In this document: piece by piece, positions 35,775-44,592 of the stretch
Numbering within the stretch: the stretch's first letter is position 1
Layout: each line of letters starts with the position of its first letter
NCBI RefSeq assembly: GCF_026427595.1
Contig: NZ_CP101527.1
Coordinates: 124,001 to 188,000, forward strand
Direction: 5' to 3'
DNA from: Alkalimarinus sediminis
GTDB lineage: Bacteria; Pseudomonadota; Gammaproteobacteria; Pseudomonadales; Oleiphilaceae
DNA: 64,000 nucleotides
Made by a program: the position numbers and the translations under genes
The notes under the pieces: model-generated
Seen by the model: the letters and a program-made list of their open reading frames with translations, nothing else
What the model was told of the DNA's origin: nothing
Database searches by the model: none

Positions 35775-36695
35775 CTAATACTGACCTTTGCGTTTGTTTT
35801 TTCGTGCTTCTTTGGCGGCTTTTTTAGCTTCTTTCTCTTTTTCCAGAATGATCTGCTCTTTCTCCACGACTTCGGGGGTTTCAAGGGTAAGACGTCCGAG
35901 GGTGCCATCTCTTAGCTCGTTGAGTATGATCTCAGAAACCTTATGAAGGTTAATCTTTCCACCGGGTCTTAAACAGCCTCGCTTACGACCGATTATTTCC
36001 ATCAGTTCATAGTCGTTTGCGGGCAACGTATCTAGTTGATAACGCTCTTTAACGGCTTCAGGGTAGTCGGTTAGTAGAAATTCAGCCGCATATGATGCGA
36101 CATCTTCATACTCAATGGCGGTATCTTTCACGGCACCGGTTACGGCCAAACGGTAACCGCAGCTTTCAGGCTCTAGTTTAGGCCATAAAAACCCTGGGGT
36201 GTCTGACAGTACAATGCCATTTTGTAGGTTGATTTTCTGCTGTCGTTTGGTGACGGCGGGTTCGTTACCCACTTTTGCGATCATCCGCCCGGCTAGTGTA
36301 TTGATAATGGTTGATTTACCCACATTGGGTATGCCCATAATCAAAGTTCTTACCAAAAGCTCAGAGTCGGCTTTATGAGGCAGCATTTGGCGGCATAGCT
36401 CTAGCAGGTTCTTAATCTGCCCAGGTTGCTCTGAGGTAGTGGGTATTGCTTTAACACCCTTACTCTTTTCAAGGTATTTGACCCACTCTTCGGTGCGAAC
36501 GGGGTCTGCGAGATCGCTTTTATTGAGTACTTTTATACAGGGCTTATCACCTCTTAGGGAGTTTGCTAATGGGTTTTCGCTACTAAATGGGATGCGCGCA
36601 TCAAGTACTTCTATAATGAGATCAATTTGCGGCATGATCTCTCGAATCTCTTTCCGAGCCTTGTGCATGTGGCCGGGGAACCAGTTGATAGCCAT
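35775..36695 (-). CDS. ylqF: Ribosome biogenesis GTPase YlqF/RbgA
   Basis: A 306-residue circularly permuted GTPase. The order of GTP-binding motifs is characteristic: G4 NKSD near residue 60, then G1 GIPNVGKST near 125, and G3 DTPG near 165. The N-terminus MAINWFPGHMHKARKEI is diagnostic for the family. The protein acts in late maturation of the 50S ribosomal subunit. The C-terminal extension (residues about 275-306) is highly charged, with Lys/Glu-rich helix, and could bind rRNA. It is encoded alone, convergent with the ZIP gene. Confidence 0.95.
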   Translation of the reverse strand: MAINWFPGHMHKARKEIREIMPQIDLIIEVLDARIPFSSENPLANSLRGDKPCIKVLNKSDLADPVRTEEWVKYLEKSKGVKAIPTTSEQPGQIKNLLELCRQMLPHKADSELLVRTLIMGIPNVGKSTIINTLAGRMIAKVGNEPAVTKRQQKINLQNGIVLSDTPGFLWPKLEPESCGYRLAVTGAVKDTAIEYEDVASYAAEFLLTDYPEAVKERYQLDTLPANDYELMEIIGRKRGCLRPGGKINLHKVSEIILNELRDGTLGRLTLETPEVVEKEQIILEKEKEAKKAAKEARKNKRKGQY

Positions 36696-36864
36696 GAGTA
36701 TCCTTAGAGTGAAGAGCTGAAGCCGCTAGTTTACCCGTTGCGGCATTTATCTGAAATAGCCTTTTGGGGGAACATGAAAATGAACAAGATAATGGCTTGA
36801 AGCATGAGGCGTTAAAGCGTAGCTTTATAACACAGGTCGGATATCAAGTAAGCGGGGTGGAGCG

Positions 36865-37407
36865 GTGTCTTTAGTAAAAGAGCAGTCAGTACTGGTTATT
36901 GTTGATGTACAGGGTAAATTAGCCAGCATTATGTCGGGTAGTGAAGGGTTAATCGGACGATTGGGGCTGCTGATTGAAGGGGCCAAATTATTGGAAATTC
37001 CTATCATCTGGCTAGAGCAACTGCCCGATAAGCTTGGCCCAACGGTTGAGTCTCTTGCGACTAAGCTTGCACCTGAACAGCCGATCGCAAAATCCAGTTT
37101 TAGTGGTTATGGTGATGAAGCCTTCCGTCAGCGGCTCAGTGCTGAGGGCCGTACTCAGGTGATATTGGCGGGCATTGAAACACATGTATGCGTCTATCAA
37201 ACGGCACAAGATTTACTTGAAAATAATTATGAAGTGACCGTAGTGGCTGACGGGGTCTCATCAAGGAGCGAGACGAACAAACAAATTGGGCTACAAATGA
37301 TGACCCAGCGAGGGGCAAAGCTAAGTTGCGTTGAATCGGTGTTATTTGAGCTACAACAGAAGGCTGAAGGTGATCTGTTTCGTGGTTTGATCAAGTTGAT
37401 TAAGTAG
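36865..37407 (+). CDS. Isochorismatase-family cysteine hydrolase
   Basis: A 180-residue cytosolic hydrolase of the isochorismatase superfamily. The catalytic Asp is in LVIVDVQGKLA, the Lys in PIAKSSFSGYG, and the nucleophilic Cys in AGIETHVCVYQTA (near residue 111). The preceding cis-peptide loop is present. The short form with this motif set resembles YcaC-like hydrolases, whose substrate is unknown. The start ATG is a GTG at 36865 or nearby; the local GGAG (GGTGGAGCGG at 36854-36863) gives a ribosome-binding site. It is followed 71 bp later by the Lgt-like/TlpA gene. Confidence 0.9.
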   Translation: MSLVKEQSVLVIVDVQGKLASIMSGSEGLIGRLGLLIEGAKLLEIPIIWLEQLPDKLGPTVESLATKLAPEQPIAKSSFSGYGDEAFRQRLSAEGRTQVILAGIETHVCVYQTAQDLLENNYEVTVVADGVSSRSETNKQIGLQMMTQRGAKLSCVESVLFELQQKAEGDLFRGLIKLIK

Positions 37408-37478
37408 CGTTTCGGATAATTCGTATGAGACAAGCCATGTTTGTCTGGCGCGATGATTAAGTAGGTTAGGAGTTTAGT

Positions 37479-38282
37479 TTGTCAGTAGCGGTCGGCCCCT
37501 TTGCCCTGTCTTGGGGGCATATTTTGTTTTTTGTGGCCTATTTTATAGCCCTTTTTGTCGGTTGGCGTGTGGGGCGGCGAAATAATGTCAGCGTAGAACC
37601 TGTGCTCACTCGCATGCTTATTGTGGGGCTTATTGTAGCGCGCGCGGTTTTTGTTGTTAGTTATTGGGGGGAATATAGTGCTGACTTACTCGGTATTCTT
37701 GACCTTCGTGATGGTGGGTTTTCGCTCTTCGGTGGAGTGGCCGGTTCGCTGTTGGTGGCGGTGTATTATCTTTGGCGTAAGCCCGCGATGCGTATAGCGT
37801 TAACCTCTGCTATGAGTGCGGCGGTTGCAGTGTGGTTGACCAGTGTTGTGGTGTACGACACCATCCGGGCTAGCCAAGTCTTACCTGATCAGCAGTATCA
37901 AACACTGGCAGCAGAACCGGTTATGCTGTCAAAATTTAACGATAAACCTATCGTCATCAATCTCTGGGCCACTTGGTGCCCGCCTTGCCGTCGCGAGATG
38001 CCTGTTTTCATGCAAGCTCAGCAACAGCGGTCTGACGTGAACTTTGTGTTTATTAATCAGGGGGAGTATGGCTACAGCGTCGCAAACTATCTGCAATCTG
38101 AGCAGCTATCTCTTTTTAATATGCTGCTCGACCCTAAACAGTTAACGATGCGTCAATTGGGCGCACAGGGGTTACCTTCGACCTTATTTTACACCGCTGA
38201 TGGGGTGCTCGCTCATTCACATATGGGGGAGTTATCTGAGGCGAGTTTGAATCATGCGTTAAAAAAGATCGCACCACGGTAG
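37479..38282 (+). CDS. Lgt-like membrane domain fused to a TlpA-type thioredoxin
   Basis: A 267-residue protein. The first about 125 residues form four hydrophobic helices that resemble the N-terminal half of prolipoprotein diacylglyceryl transferase (GPFALSWGHILFF ... RDGGFSLFGGVAGSLL). The other half of Lgt is missing, so transferase activity is unlikely. The C-terminal part (about residues 135-267) is a TlpA/ResA-like thioredoxin with active site WATWCPPCRREMP. It should act as a periplasmic membrane-tethered disulfide reductase or isomerase. The start is TTG at 37479, with TAGGAG 6 nt upstream and no better ATG. Convergent with the DUF6279 gene. Confidence 0.85.
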   Translation: MSVAVGPFALSWGHILFFVAYFIALFVGWRVGRRNNVSVEPVLTRMLIVGLIVARAVFVVSYWGEYSADLLGILDLRDGGFSLFGGVAGSLLVAVYYLWRKPAMRIALTSAMSAAVAVWLTSVVVYDTIRASQVLPDQQYQTLAAEPVMLSKFNDKPIVINLWATWCPPCRREMPVFMQAQQQRSDVNFVFINQGEYGYSVANYLQSEQLSLFNMLLDPKQLTMRQLGAQGLPSTLFYTADGVLAHSHMGELSEASLNHALKKIAPR

Positions 38283-38296
38283 CTTGGCTCAATTAA

Positions 38297-39124
38297 CTAG
38301 AAGGTATCTTCCATCTTGCTTATCCAGTCCAAAACTCGATCTGCTGCATGCTCTTTCTGCTTGGTGGTTAACGTCGGAAAAAGCACTTTCATCATAGCGG
38401 CGATATCGCGCTTATTGCGCTGATAGAGTAAGGCGTACTCCTCAGTCCAAAGCAGTTCGGGTGACTCGATCCACCGTTTTAAACTTACACTGTCTTTTGC
38501 CAGGGCTGCCGATAGAATCCGTTCTCGCCATTGGTTGTTATTATCGATGCGAATCTGTCGTTCATCGGGATATAGTGCTGTATAAGGCATGACAGCAGTG
38601 ACTTGTTGATCCGATAAGTGTCCAAACCACTGTTCGAGTTGCTCGATTCTGGCATCTGCTTTTGACTCATCAGACTCCGCATACTCAAACCAATCTTCCT
38701 GTTTTTCGAGGGTGTATTGGCGATAATGTTCTGCGTTTTCTTCGGTGAGAGTATGGCTTAGTGTTTGTACGAGCGGCACTAACTGCACAAAAAACTGAGC
38801 CAATAGGGCTTGTGATGCTTGATCCATATGGTCATAAGCAGCTTCTAACTGGTTATTGTTCCATAGGGTAAGTGTTTGCTTAAACTCATCGATAACCTCA
38901 GGAAATCCTTCATCTCTAAGCCATTCACGCAGCTCAGCTGCCTTCGGCTGAAGCGGCTCTTCTTGCTCTGCCGTAAGGTCGAACATGCGGTCTAATTGCC
39001 ACACGGTAAGCCAATCGAGCCTTTCAAACAAAAAACCAAAGCCACTGCACCCTGATAATAATAAGGTAATGGCAAGTACTAATGCTGTTGTTCGTGTTGA
39101 TGAGTTTCTCTCAGTTTGGCTCAT
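38297..39124 (-). CDS. DUF6279 family lipoprotein
   Basis: A 275-residue lipoprotein. The signal ends TLLLSGC with the lipidated Cys near residue 26. The mature part is helical and rich in Trp, Glu and Gln (FERLDWLTVWQLDRMFDL, EEPLQPKAAELREWLRDEGF). The motif after the lipobox and the length match DUF6279 proteins of Pseudomonas relatives. No enzymatic motif is seen. The function is unknown. The location should be the periplasmic face of one of the membranes. The gene converges on the Lgt-like/TlpA gene with 14 bp between the stops. Confidence 0.85.
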   Translation of the reverse strand: MSQTERNSSTRTTALVLAITLLLSGCSGFGFLFERLDWLTVWQLDRMFDLTAEQEEPLQPKAAELREWLRDEGFPEVIDEFKQTLTLWNNNQLEAAYDHMDQASQALLAQFFVQLVPLVQTLSHTLTEENAEHYRQYTLEKQEDWFEYAESDESKADARIEQLEQWFGHLSDQQVTAVMPYTALYPDERQIRIDNNNQWRERILSAALAKDSVSLKRWIESPELLWTEEYALLYQRNKRDIAAMMKVLFPTLTTKQKEHAADRVLDWISKMEDTF

Positions 39125-39585
39125 AGATTAAGCGCTCTAAGGCAGTTTTAAGGGTGGCGTTATGTTTGATTATGTTTGTTTAAATATAGACTATCAATCT
39201 ATAGAAGATATGGCGCCTGCATATTGTTGGATAGTTGGTGGCTAGGTATGTTGCGGAGATTCCTTGATTTCGCTTCGAGGGCGTGAAAGTAATCCCCTAC
39301 AACTTTCTTTACTACAAAAATCGTACTAAATCGGCCCCTTTTCGCGCCAAAGTGGCGCTCCTACAAGAGGTTACGTCTGTTTAATGAGCATTTATAGGAG
39401 CGGCTCTCAGCCGCGAAGCATTGTTAATGGATACTTTCACGCCCTTCTCTGAACCATGGTTACGGCTAGCGGTAGGGGGGGGTGTAGTTTGGTGTGGGGG
39501 GATTTACGATGTTTGATCATCCCCCAAATATTCGCTACTTTAGGGGTACTCACTCACTTTTTCAGGCTTTAGAAAGGATTGTTTT
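39125..39585. other. Intergenic gap containing a REPIN-like element
   Basis: A 461-bp space lies between the divergent DUF6279 and SDR genes. Most of it is the repeat at 39278-39444. A second feature is a G-rich hairpin at 39495-39526 (TGGGGG / CCCCCA), 60 bp before the SDR gene. It could influence SDR expression. AAAGGA about 8 nt before the SDR ATG is its ribosome-binding site. No further ORF is supportable. Confidence 0.6.
39278..39444. repeat. Possible REPIN/MITE-like element with 13-bp terminal inverted repeats
   Basis: The element is bounded by a perfect 13-bp inverted repeat (AGGGCGTGAAAGT at 39278-39290 and its complement at 39432-39444). Inside lie two REP-like palindromes in opposite orientation: GCGCCA-AAG-TGGCGC (39344-39358) followed by CTCCTAC, and TAGGAGC followed by GCGGCT-CTC-AGCCGC (39400-39414). 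The total is 167 bp with no coding capacity. I see no clear target-site duplication. Confidence 0.75.
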
Positions 39586-40251
39586 ATGAGTCAAACAGTT
39601 GTTGTTACAGGTGCCAATAAAGGTATAGGGTTTGAGTTTTGCGCTTACTACAAGCAAAAAGGCTTCGATGTTATTGCGGTTTGTCGTTCTGCTTCTGAAG
39701 AGCTGCAGGGCTTAGGAGTTGAGATCATTGATGGGGTTGATGTGTCGACTGACCAAGGTATTGAGCGGCTAAAGCAGGCAATTGGTGGGCGCTCGATTGA
39801 TATTTTGATCAACAATGCGGGTATCTTTTCGAATCAGAGCCTTAACGATATGGATTTCAGTGAAGTCTCTCGTCAGTTAGAAGTGAATGCAGTTGGGCCA
39901 CTAAAGGTAACGCATGCCTTATTAGGCGGGCTGAAAAGTGGGACTAAGGTGGCGCTGGTGACTAGCCGAATGGGTTCTATTTCAGATAATACTTCAGGGG
40001 CTTATTATGGTTATCGAATGTCTAAGGCTGCGCTTAACGCAGCGGGCATGTCTCTGGCTAATGATCTAAAACCACAGGGTGTTGCGATTGCTATTTTGCA
40101 CCCAGGCTTTGTGCAGACTTCTATGGTGGGTTATGCCGGTGATATTTCACCTGCAACGGCAGCAGAGCGATTGGCTCAGCGCATAGCCGAGCTAACGATA
40201 GAAACAACGGGTACGTTTTGGCACTCCAATGGTGATGTACTGCCGTGGTAG
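39586..40251 (+). CDS. Short-chain dehydrogenase/reductase
   Basis: A 221-residue NAD(P)-binding Rossmann-fold oxidoreductase of the classical SDR type. The cofactor motif VVTGANKGIGFEF starts at residue 5, NNAG is near 78, the catalytic Ser is in VTSRMGSIS and the YxxxK pair is in GYRMSKAALN. Variable C-terminal substrate region is short. No signal peptide. Substrate is unknown. The YkoF-like gene follows 38 bp downstream and may be in the same transcript. Confidence 0.93.
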   Translation: MSQTVVVTGANKGIGFEFCAYYKQKGFDVIAVCRSASEELQGLGVEIIDGVDVSTDQGIERLKQAIGGRSIDILINNAGIFSNQSLNDMDFSEVSRQLEVNAVGPLKVTHALLGGLKSGTKVALVTSRMGSISDNTSGAYYGYRMSKAALNAAGMSLANDLKPQGVAIAILHPGFVQTSMVGYAGDISPATAAERLAQRIAELTIETTGTFWHSNGDVLPW

Positions 40252-40289
40252 AAGGTTATTCTGGTAGTTGAATATTTGAGGATGAGTAA

Positions 40290-40544
40290 ATGGAGCTTTC
40301 GGTTGAGTTGAGTTTTTATCCGCTGCAAGATCAGTACAAAAAGCCGATTCTAGCGCTGATAGACGCGTTAAAGCAGGAGTCATCTATTGAAGTTATTTCG
40401 AATCGGATGAGCACTCAGTTATTCGGTGAGTATGATTCAGTAATGATGGTCTTAAACCGTTTAATGAAAGCTTCATTTGAACAATATGGCTCAGCGGTAT
40501 TTGTCGCAAAGTTCATTAATAGTGACCGCAGGCCGAAAGCGTAA
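40290..40544 (+). CDS. YkoF-like thiamine/HMP-binding family protein
   Basis: An 84-residue protein matching one domain of the YkoF family. The pattern SVELSFYPLQDQYKKPILAL followed by SNRMSTQLFGEYDSVM is characteristic. YkoF of Bacillus binds thiamine or hydroxymethylpyrimidine and serves an ABC importer. Here it is a single-domain form without a transporter, and I see no TPP riboswitch upstream. Binding of thiamine precursors is inferred from the family. It is followed by a convergent YkgJ gene with 12 bp between stops. Confidence 0.82.
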   Translation: MELSVELSFYPLQDQYKKPILALIDALKQESSIEVISNRMSTQLFGEYDSVMMVLNRLMKASFEQYGSAVFVAKFINSDRRPKA

Positions 40545-40556
40545 CGGCTCTAATTG

Positions 40557-40979
40557 CTATTCAAAAAACGCGGGAGGCCGGCTATCTGACATGATAATGT
40601 CGAGCTTTCTTTGTGCCTGTCGTGGTTTGATGAGGTCGTGGGGCTCGAGCATTTCACACTCGTCTCGACGCATCTCTTCGATGAGGCTAGGGTAGTGGCG
40701 ACAGTCCTCTGGTCGGTCTAGATAGATATCACAGCTATAGCGCATCTTGCCTGACTCTTGCTCGGGGGCTTCTTTTAACCAAGGGCAACGCGTAAGCGGT
40801 TGTTTGGTTTCGGGGTCAAACCAGATTTCATTATTATGGACATAGCGATAGATATCGGGTCGGAATAACTCCCACATGTCGATATCCATTTTTGATGCCG
40901 ATAAGTCACCATCACCATACTTGATGCAACATTTTCCGCAGGAGTTACAGGCTTTCAACGGCGTTGCCTCATCATGCAA
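40557..40979 (-). CDS. YkgJ-family cysteine cluster protein
   Basis: A 140-residue protein with the CxxC(x)nCC cluster of the YkgJ/UPF0153 family (CNSCGKCCIKYGDGDL near the N-terminus, and further Cys in CPWLKEA, YSCDIYLDRPEDCRHY). The Cys pattern suggests a zinc or iron-sulfur site. The function of the family is unknown. The gene overlaps the upstream CBS gene by 8 bp, so translation is probably coupled. No membrane segment is seen. Confidence 0.88.
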   Translation of the reverse strand: MHDEATPLKACNSCGKCCIKYGDGDLSASKMDIDMWELFRPDIYRYVHNNEIWFDPETKQPLTRCPWLKEAPEQESGKMRYSCDIYLDRPEDCRHYPSLIEEMRRDECEMLEPHDLIKPRQAQRKLDIIMSDSRPPAFFE

Positions 40980-41661
40980 ATGTCTCTATTTGCTTAGCAT
41001 TTAACAGCACTTTTACGATATCTGAGTAGGTGATAATGCCTTGTAACGCGTTGTTTTCGATAATGACTATGCCATCGATCTGGTTCTCTAACATCACTTC
41101 GGCGAGTTCATACAAGTCGGTATCGGGTGTTGCAGACAGTAGCGTGCGATTGCAGAAAGTATTGAGGGTAATGTCGGTTACGGGGACGTCACTCTCCATA
41201 AGGTACGGAAGAATATTTTTCTCTGACAGCAAGCCTGCTAGCTGATGACTTTCGTTGGTGATGGCCAAGTGATTAATGCCGTGGTGCTGCATTAGCCTCC
41301 ATGCTTCACTCAGTGTTGCAGTGATGGAGATGCTAATAACCGGCTTTGACATAATCGACCATGCAAAGGCCTGAAACCGCTGTTCTGACGGCTGATCACG
41401 TGTTTCTGAGTAGGCATTGGCCGCAATTTGGTTTTCTCGCTCTTGTCCGGCTTGATACTCTTCTGAAGGCGGCTGTTCTTCTGAAGGTTGTTGATCGTAA
41501 TCTTTAAGGGGCGGGTAGTTTTCAGGGTTAGAGGTTATTTTTCGGTGAGTTTTTTGAATTTCATTCAGTTCATCCGGCGCAAGAATTTGCCGTATCCGAA
41601 ACTTGTCGGAAAGCGGTGTTACGATACCGCGAGAGGGTTCATGAACGAAAAATACAGACAT
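40972..41661 (-). CDS. CBS-domain protein
   Basis: A 229-residue cytosolic protein. Residues about 105-229 form a CBS pair (SKPVISISITATLSEAWRLM and LLSATPDTDLYELAEVMLEN, with GIVIIENNALQGIITYSDIV). The N-terminal 100 residues are mostly polar, with a Pro/Glu/Gln-rich linker. CBS pairs usually bind adenine nucleotides and act as sensors. The link with the YkgJ protein (8-bp overlap) suggests a joint role that I cannot name. Confidence 0.88.
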   Translation of the reverse strand: MSVFFVHEPSRGIVTPLSDKFRIRQILAPDELNEIQKTHRKITSNPENYPPLKDYDQQPSEEQPPSEEYQAGQERENQIAANAYSETRDQPSEQRFQAFAWSIMSKPVISISITATLSEAWRLMQHHGINHLAITNESHQLAGLLSEKNILPYLMESDVPVTDITLNTFCNRTLLSATPDTDLYELAEVMLENQIDGIVIIENNALQGIITYSDIVKVLLNAKQIETFA

Positions 41662-41756
41662 TTAGTTACCATTTTTACCGAAAATCATCACTCTATCTCG
41701 TCATAACTTTATCGGCGGCTGTAGCATACGCTTTAGTTTATAACCTTGGCCACAAC

Positions 41757-42125
41757 TTAATAGATAACAGGCCTTCTCATAATGTAGATCGTGACGGAAG
41801 TGCCAATAGCGGCTAATAGCACTGCCGACCATACTTTAGCAATGAGCAGCATCGAGAGTATCATGCTGGCCCACATGACGATGATGATTCTATTTCTGAC
41901 CTTAATGGGTAGCCCGCCACCATTGCTCCAGGTGTCGACGATTGGGCCCAATTTAGGGTGAGAGATAAGCCAGTTGTGGAATGTAGGTGAAGAGCGACTA
42001 AAACACCAAGCGGCCAATAAGATAAAGGGCGTTGTAGGCAGGAGAGGCAAAAATATACCCGCTACGCCTAGCACAACACTTAGCCAACCTAAGATTATAA
42101 CAAGATAACGTGCAGAACCCATCAC
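41757..42125 (-). CDS. YbaN-like (DUF454) inner-membrane protein
   Basis: A 122-residue membrane protein of the DUF454 family. The signature VLGVAGIFLPLLPTTPFILL, followed by AAWCFSRSSPTFHNWLISHP and LGPIVDTW, is diagnostic. It has three or four hydrophobic helices. E. coli YbaN is of the same size. Its function is unknown. The MCP gene lies 47 bp upstream on the same strand. Confidence 0.93.
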   Translation of the reverse strand: MMGSARYLVIILGWLSVVLGVAGIFLPLLPTTPFILLAAWCFSRSSPTFHNWLISHPKLGPIVDTWSNGGGLPIKVRNRIIIVMWASMILSMLLIAKVWSAVLLAAIGTSVTIYIMRRPVIY

Positions 42126-42172
42126 CCAGTGCCTCTCTACCCAATGTTCTTATTTATCATCATAGCATAGGG

Positions 42173-43705
42173 CTATTCAATTCGCATTGCGCTGACGGTG
42201 TTGAATAGATGCTCGGCTTCGCTTTTGATCTGTTGGCTGCTTTCTGCGATGGTTTCAGTGTTGAGATAGACTTGGTGGGTGTCGTCTTGAATCAATTGAA
42301 TGCTGCTGTTAATCTCATCTGACGTTTGACTCTGTTGTTCTGCCGCCGCAGCTATCAGCATGTTTTTATCCGTTACTTGAGTGACAATATCGTTGATTTC
42401 TTCTATTGAAGAAGCGGCTCCCTCCGCTGCATTCACACATTCATCAGCCTGGGCACGGCTGTTTTCCATGGTTTGATTAATGTTAGTGGTCGCTTGCTTA
42501 ATACTTGAGACAACCGTTTGAATTTGATCGGTAGCTTCTTGCGCGTGAATGGCCAGTTTGCGAACCTCGTCGGCCACTACTGCAAAGCCTCTACCCGACT
42601 CCCCTGCTCTTGCTGCTTCTATTGCGGCGTTCAGGGCTAAAAGGTTGGTTTGATCAGCAATGGCTCTGATTTCTTCCGTAGCACTTTCGATTTTTTGGCT
42701 ATCTAAGTTAAGTGCCGAGACCATTTCAGCCGCATTAGAAATATCACCGCTAAGTTGAGTAATTGCTTGTGTTGTTTTGAGCACGAGCCCTGAGCCTTCA
42801 CGGCTCTTCTCGGAAGCGCTTTCAGATATTTGATGTGTTTCAACTGCGCGCTGAGATATCTCATTAGCGGCTGCGTTCATCTGTAACATCGCTGATGCCA
42901 GTTGGTCTGATTGGGTTGACTGGCGGTCCATGCCGTCTCGGTTGTCCTGAGAGGATTGAGACAGTGATTTTGATGTATGACTGAGGGTCTCTGCCGATTG
43001 ACGAATGGTTTTGATCGTGTGAACGCGACCATCTTGCATCTGATTAAATGCCGATGCCATCTGCCCCACCTCGTCTAACGAATCAATTTCTACCCGTGCG
43101 GTGAGATCTTTTTCGCTCTGAACATACAGCATGACTTTCTTTAGCTTATTAATATGGCGCTCTATAAAACTGATAAGAAGCTGGGAAGAGAGCAGTAGAG
43201 CAATCATTAAGATCGTTGCGACCACAGCATAGCGGCTGGCTTCTTGTTTAAATACCTGCAAAAACGAGGGTGACTCAGTCACTAAACCCAGATGTGTGCC
43301 GCTCGCTGGATGTTTTGAGATTGTGACGACTTGATTTGGCGAGTCAGAAAATAGTGATGAGGCACTGCTGGCTTGTTTTATTGAACCTGAGAGGGCTAGA
43401 GTTTCTTGTACCAGCGATGCAGGCACCTTCAATGTGGCAGATGAAACCTGGTTTGATTGTTGGTCAATAACAAAAAAGTGGTTGGTTTTTCTGATTGAGT
43501 TGATGAGTTCGACGGCATCCATCCCGTGAACGATGGCCACTGTTTGCTTTAACTGTTGCATAGAGGCGTGTTTATTGGCCGCCGCTAACTGATCGGTTTC
43601 GGTGTGCATCGCATAGAGCGTTAACAGGCATACTATCGCGAATGAAACGGTGTTCACTAACCAAAATTTGTACTTCAATTTTAAATTGAGAAGAAATCTG
43701 AGCAT
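42173..43705 (-). CDS. Methyl-accepting chemotaxis protein
   Basis: A transmembrane chemoreceptor. From the ATG at 43705 it has 510 residues: helix 1 ([20 protein letters not shown]), a periplasmic domain of about 130 residues, helix 2 ([20 protein letters not shown]), HAMP and a long coiled coil. The highly conserved hairpin tip reads [20 protein letters not shown] followed by [18 protein letters not shown]. The open frame extends to an ATG at 43825 (550 residues), which adds 40 residues before helix 1. I prefer the inner start, because it gives a normal N-terminus and leaves room for the divergent slyD promoter, but neither has a strong ribosome-binding site. The ligand is unknown. Confidence 0.9.
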   Translation of the reverse strand: MLRFLLNLKLKYKFWLVNTVSFAIVCLLTLYAMHTETDQLAAANKHASMQQLKQTVAIVHGMDAVELINSIRKTNHFFVIDQQSNQVSSATLKVPASLVQETLALSGSIKQASSASSLFSDSPNQVVTISKHPASGTHLGLVTESPSFLQVFKQEASRYAVVATILMIALLLSSQLLISFIERHINKLKKVMLYVQSEKDLTARVEIDSLDEVGQMASAFNQMQDGRVHTIKTIRQSAETLSHTSKSLSQSSQDNRDGMDRQSTQSDQLASAMLQMNAAANEISQRAVETHQISESASEKSREGSGLVLKTTQAITQLSGDISNAAEMVSALNLDSQKIESATEEIRAIADQTNLLALNAAIEAARAGESGRGFAVVADEVRKLAIHAQEATDQIQTVVSSIKQATTNINQTMENSRAQADECVNAAEGAASSIEEINDIVTQVTDKNMLIAAAAEQQSQTSDEINSSIQLIQDDTHQVYLNTETIAESSQQIKSEAEHLFNTVSAMRIE

Positions 43706-43909
43706 AAAAATACGGCTGTAAAAGGGAGTGATATTAAATGTGTTTACTAGACAGTATAGCGGCCGAAGTAAGAATTGCTGCAGTGTATTTAGGCGTTTAT
43801 GTTCAGTTACCTGCTCTGCAACCATTGTGATTAAAGTGGTTCTTGCGCTTCAACCCTTCAGCTACCATAATGACGGGCTTTTGAGTGACCCTTTTCTGAG
43901 GAAAATTAC

Positions 43910-44404
43910 ATGATCATTGATAAAAACAAGGTCGTCAGCTTTCACTACCGTTTAGCTGAAGAAGGTGGTAAGGAGATAGAAAACTCCTATGATGGCGAGC
44001 CCATGTTGTTTTTGAAGGGGCACAACAATATTGTTGCCGGGCTTGAAAAAGCGATGGAAGGCAAACAGTCAGGTGATCAGTTCTCTGTAACAGTCCCGCC
44101 GTCTGAAGGCTATGGAGAGCGAAACGAAGCAAACCAACAGCGTATTCCAATTAAACATCTACATGGCGATAAAAAATCAAAGTCGAAGATTCGTGCTGGT
44201 ATGGTCGTTTCCGTTCAAACTGAGGATGGCCCACGTCAAGTAACGGTGGTTAAAGCAGGTAAGTTCAACGTTGATGTTGATAGTAATCACCCGTTAGCAG
44301 GGCGTACATTGGTGTTTGAGGTTGAGGTGGTAGATGTGCGTGAGGCAACTGCGGATGAGATCGCGCATGGACATGCTCATGGTGTAGGTGGCCACCAACA
44401 CTAA
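43910..44404 (+). CDS. slyD: SlyD-type FKBP peptidyl-prolyl isomerase
   Basis: A 164-residue cytosolic prolyl isomerase and chaperone. The FKBP half is seen in VVSFHYRLAEEGGKEIENSY and IVAGLEKAMEGKQSGDQFSV. The inserted chaperone (IF) domain follows (about residues 70-130), then HPLAGRTLVFEVEVVDVREA. The C-terminal tail, HGHAHGVGGHQH, is His-rich as in SlyD and can bind nickel or other metals. It is shorter than the E. coli tail. An intrinsic terminator follows at 44443. Confidence 0.93.
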   Translation: MIIDKNKVVSFHYRLAEEGGKEIENSYDGEPMLFLKGHNNIVAGLEKAMEGKQSGDQFSVTVPPSEGYGERNEANQQRIPIKHLHGDKKSKSKIRAGMVVSVQTEDGPRQVTVVKAGKFNVDVDSNHPLAGRTLVFEVEVVDVREATADEIAHGHAHGVGGHQH

Positions 44405-44442
44405 CTGGTGCTTAAAGTCTTAAATAGCCAAAGCTCAGTGTT

Positions 44443-44485
44443 ACATCAAGCCCATTAGCATTAGTGGGCTTGATGTCTATTTTTA
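44443..44485 (+). terminator. Intrinsic terminator of slyD
   Basis: A perfect 12-bp stem (ACATCAAGCCCA / TGGGCTTGATGT) with a 10-nt loop is followed by CTATTTTTAA. The long stem and T-rich tail make this one of the clearest terminators in the window. Confidence 0.82.
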
Positions 44486-44520
44486 AGCGGCAGGGCTGTC
44501 GAGCTATAAAGAGTCCACAC

Positions 44521-44582
44521 TAAATAGAGCGTTCTCTTATAGCGAGTACGGTTATAGAGCGTACTGTTATAGACAATACTGC
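44521..44582. repeat. 15-bp degenerate tandem repeat, three to four copies
   Basis: Units of TATAGxGxGTACxGT type start at 44538, 44553 and 44568. A further decayed unit lies at 44521-44537. The array fills much of the space between the slyD terminator and the DUF3820 gene and has no coding frame. Confidence 0.7.
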
Positions 44583-44592
44583 TTTAAAGGAG

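Noticed and set aside
40250-40300. TPP riboswitch in front of the YkoF-like gene
   Set aside because: The SDR stop and the YkoF start are only 38 bp apart, too short for the aptamer, and no THI-box pattern is seen.
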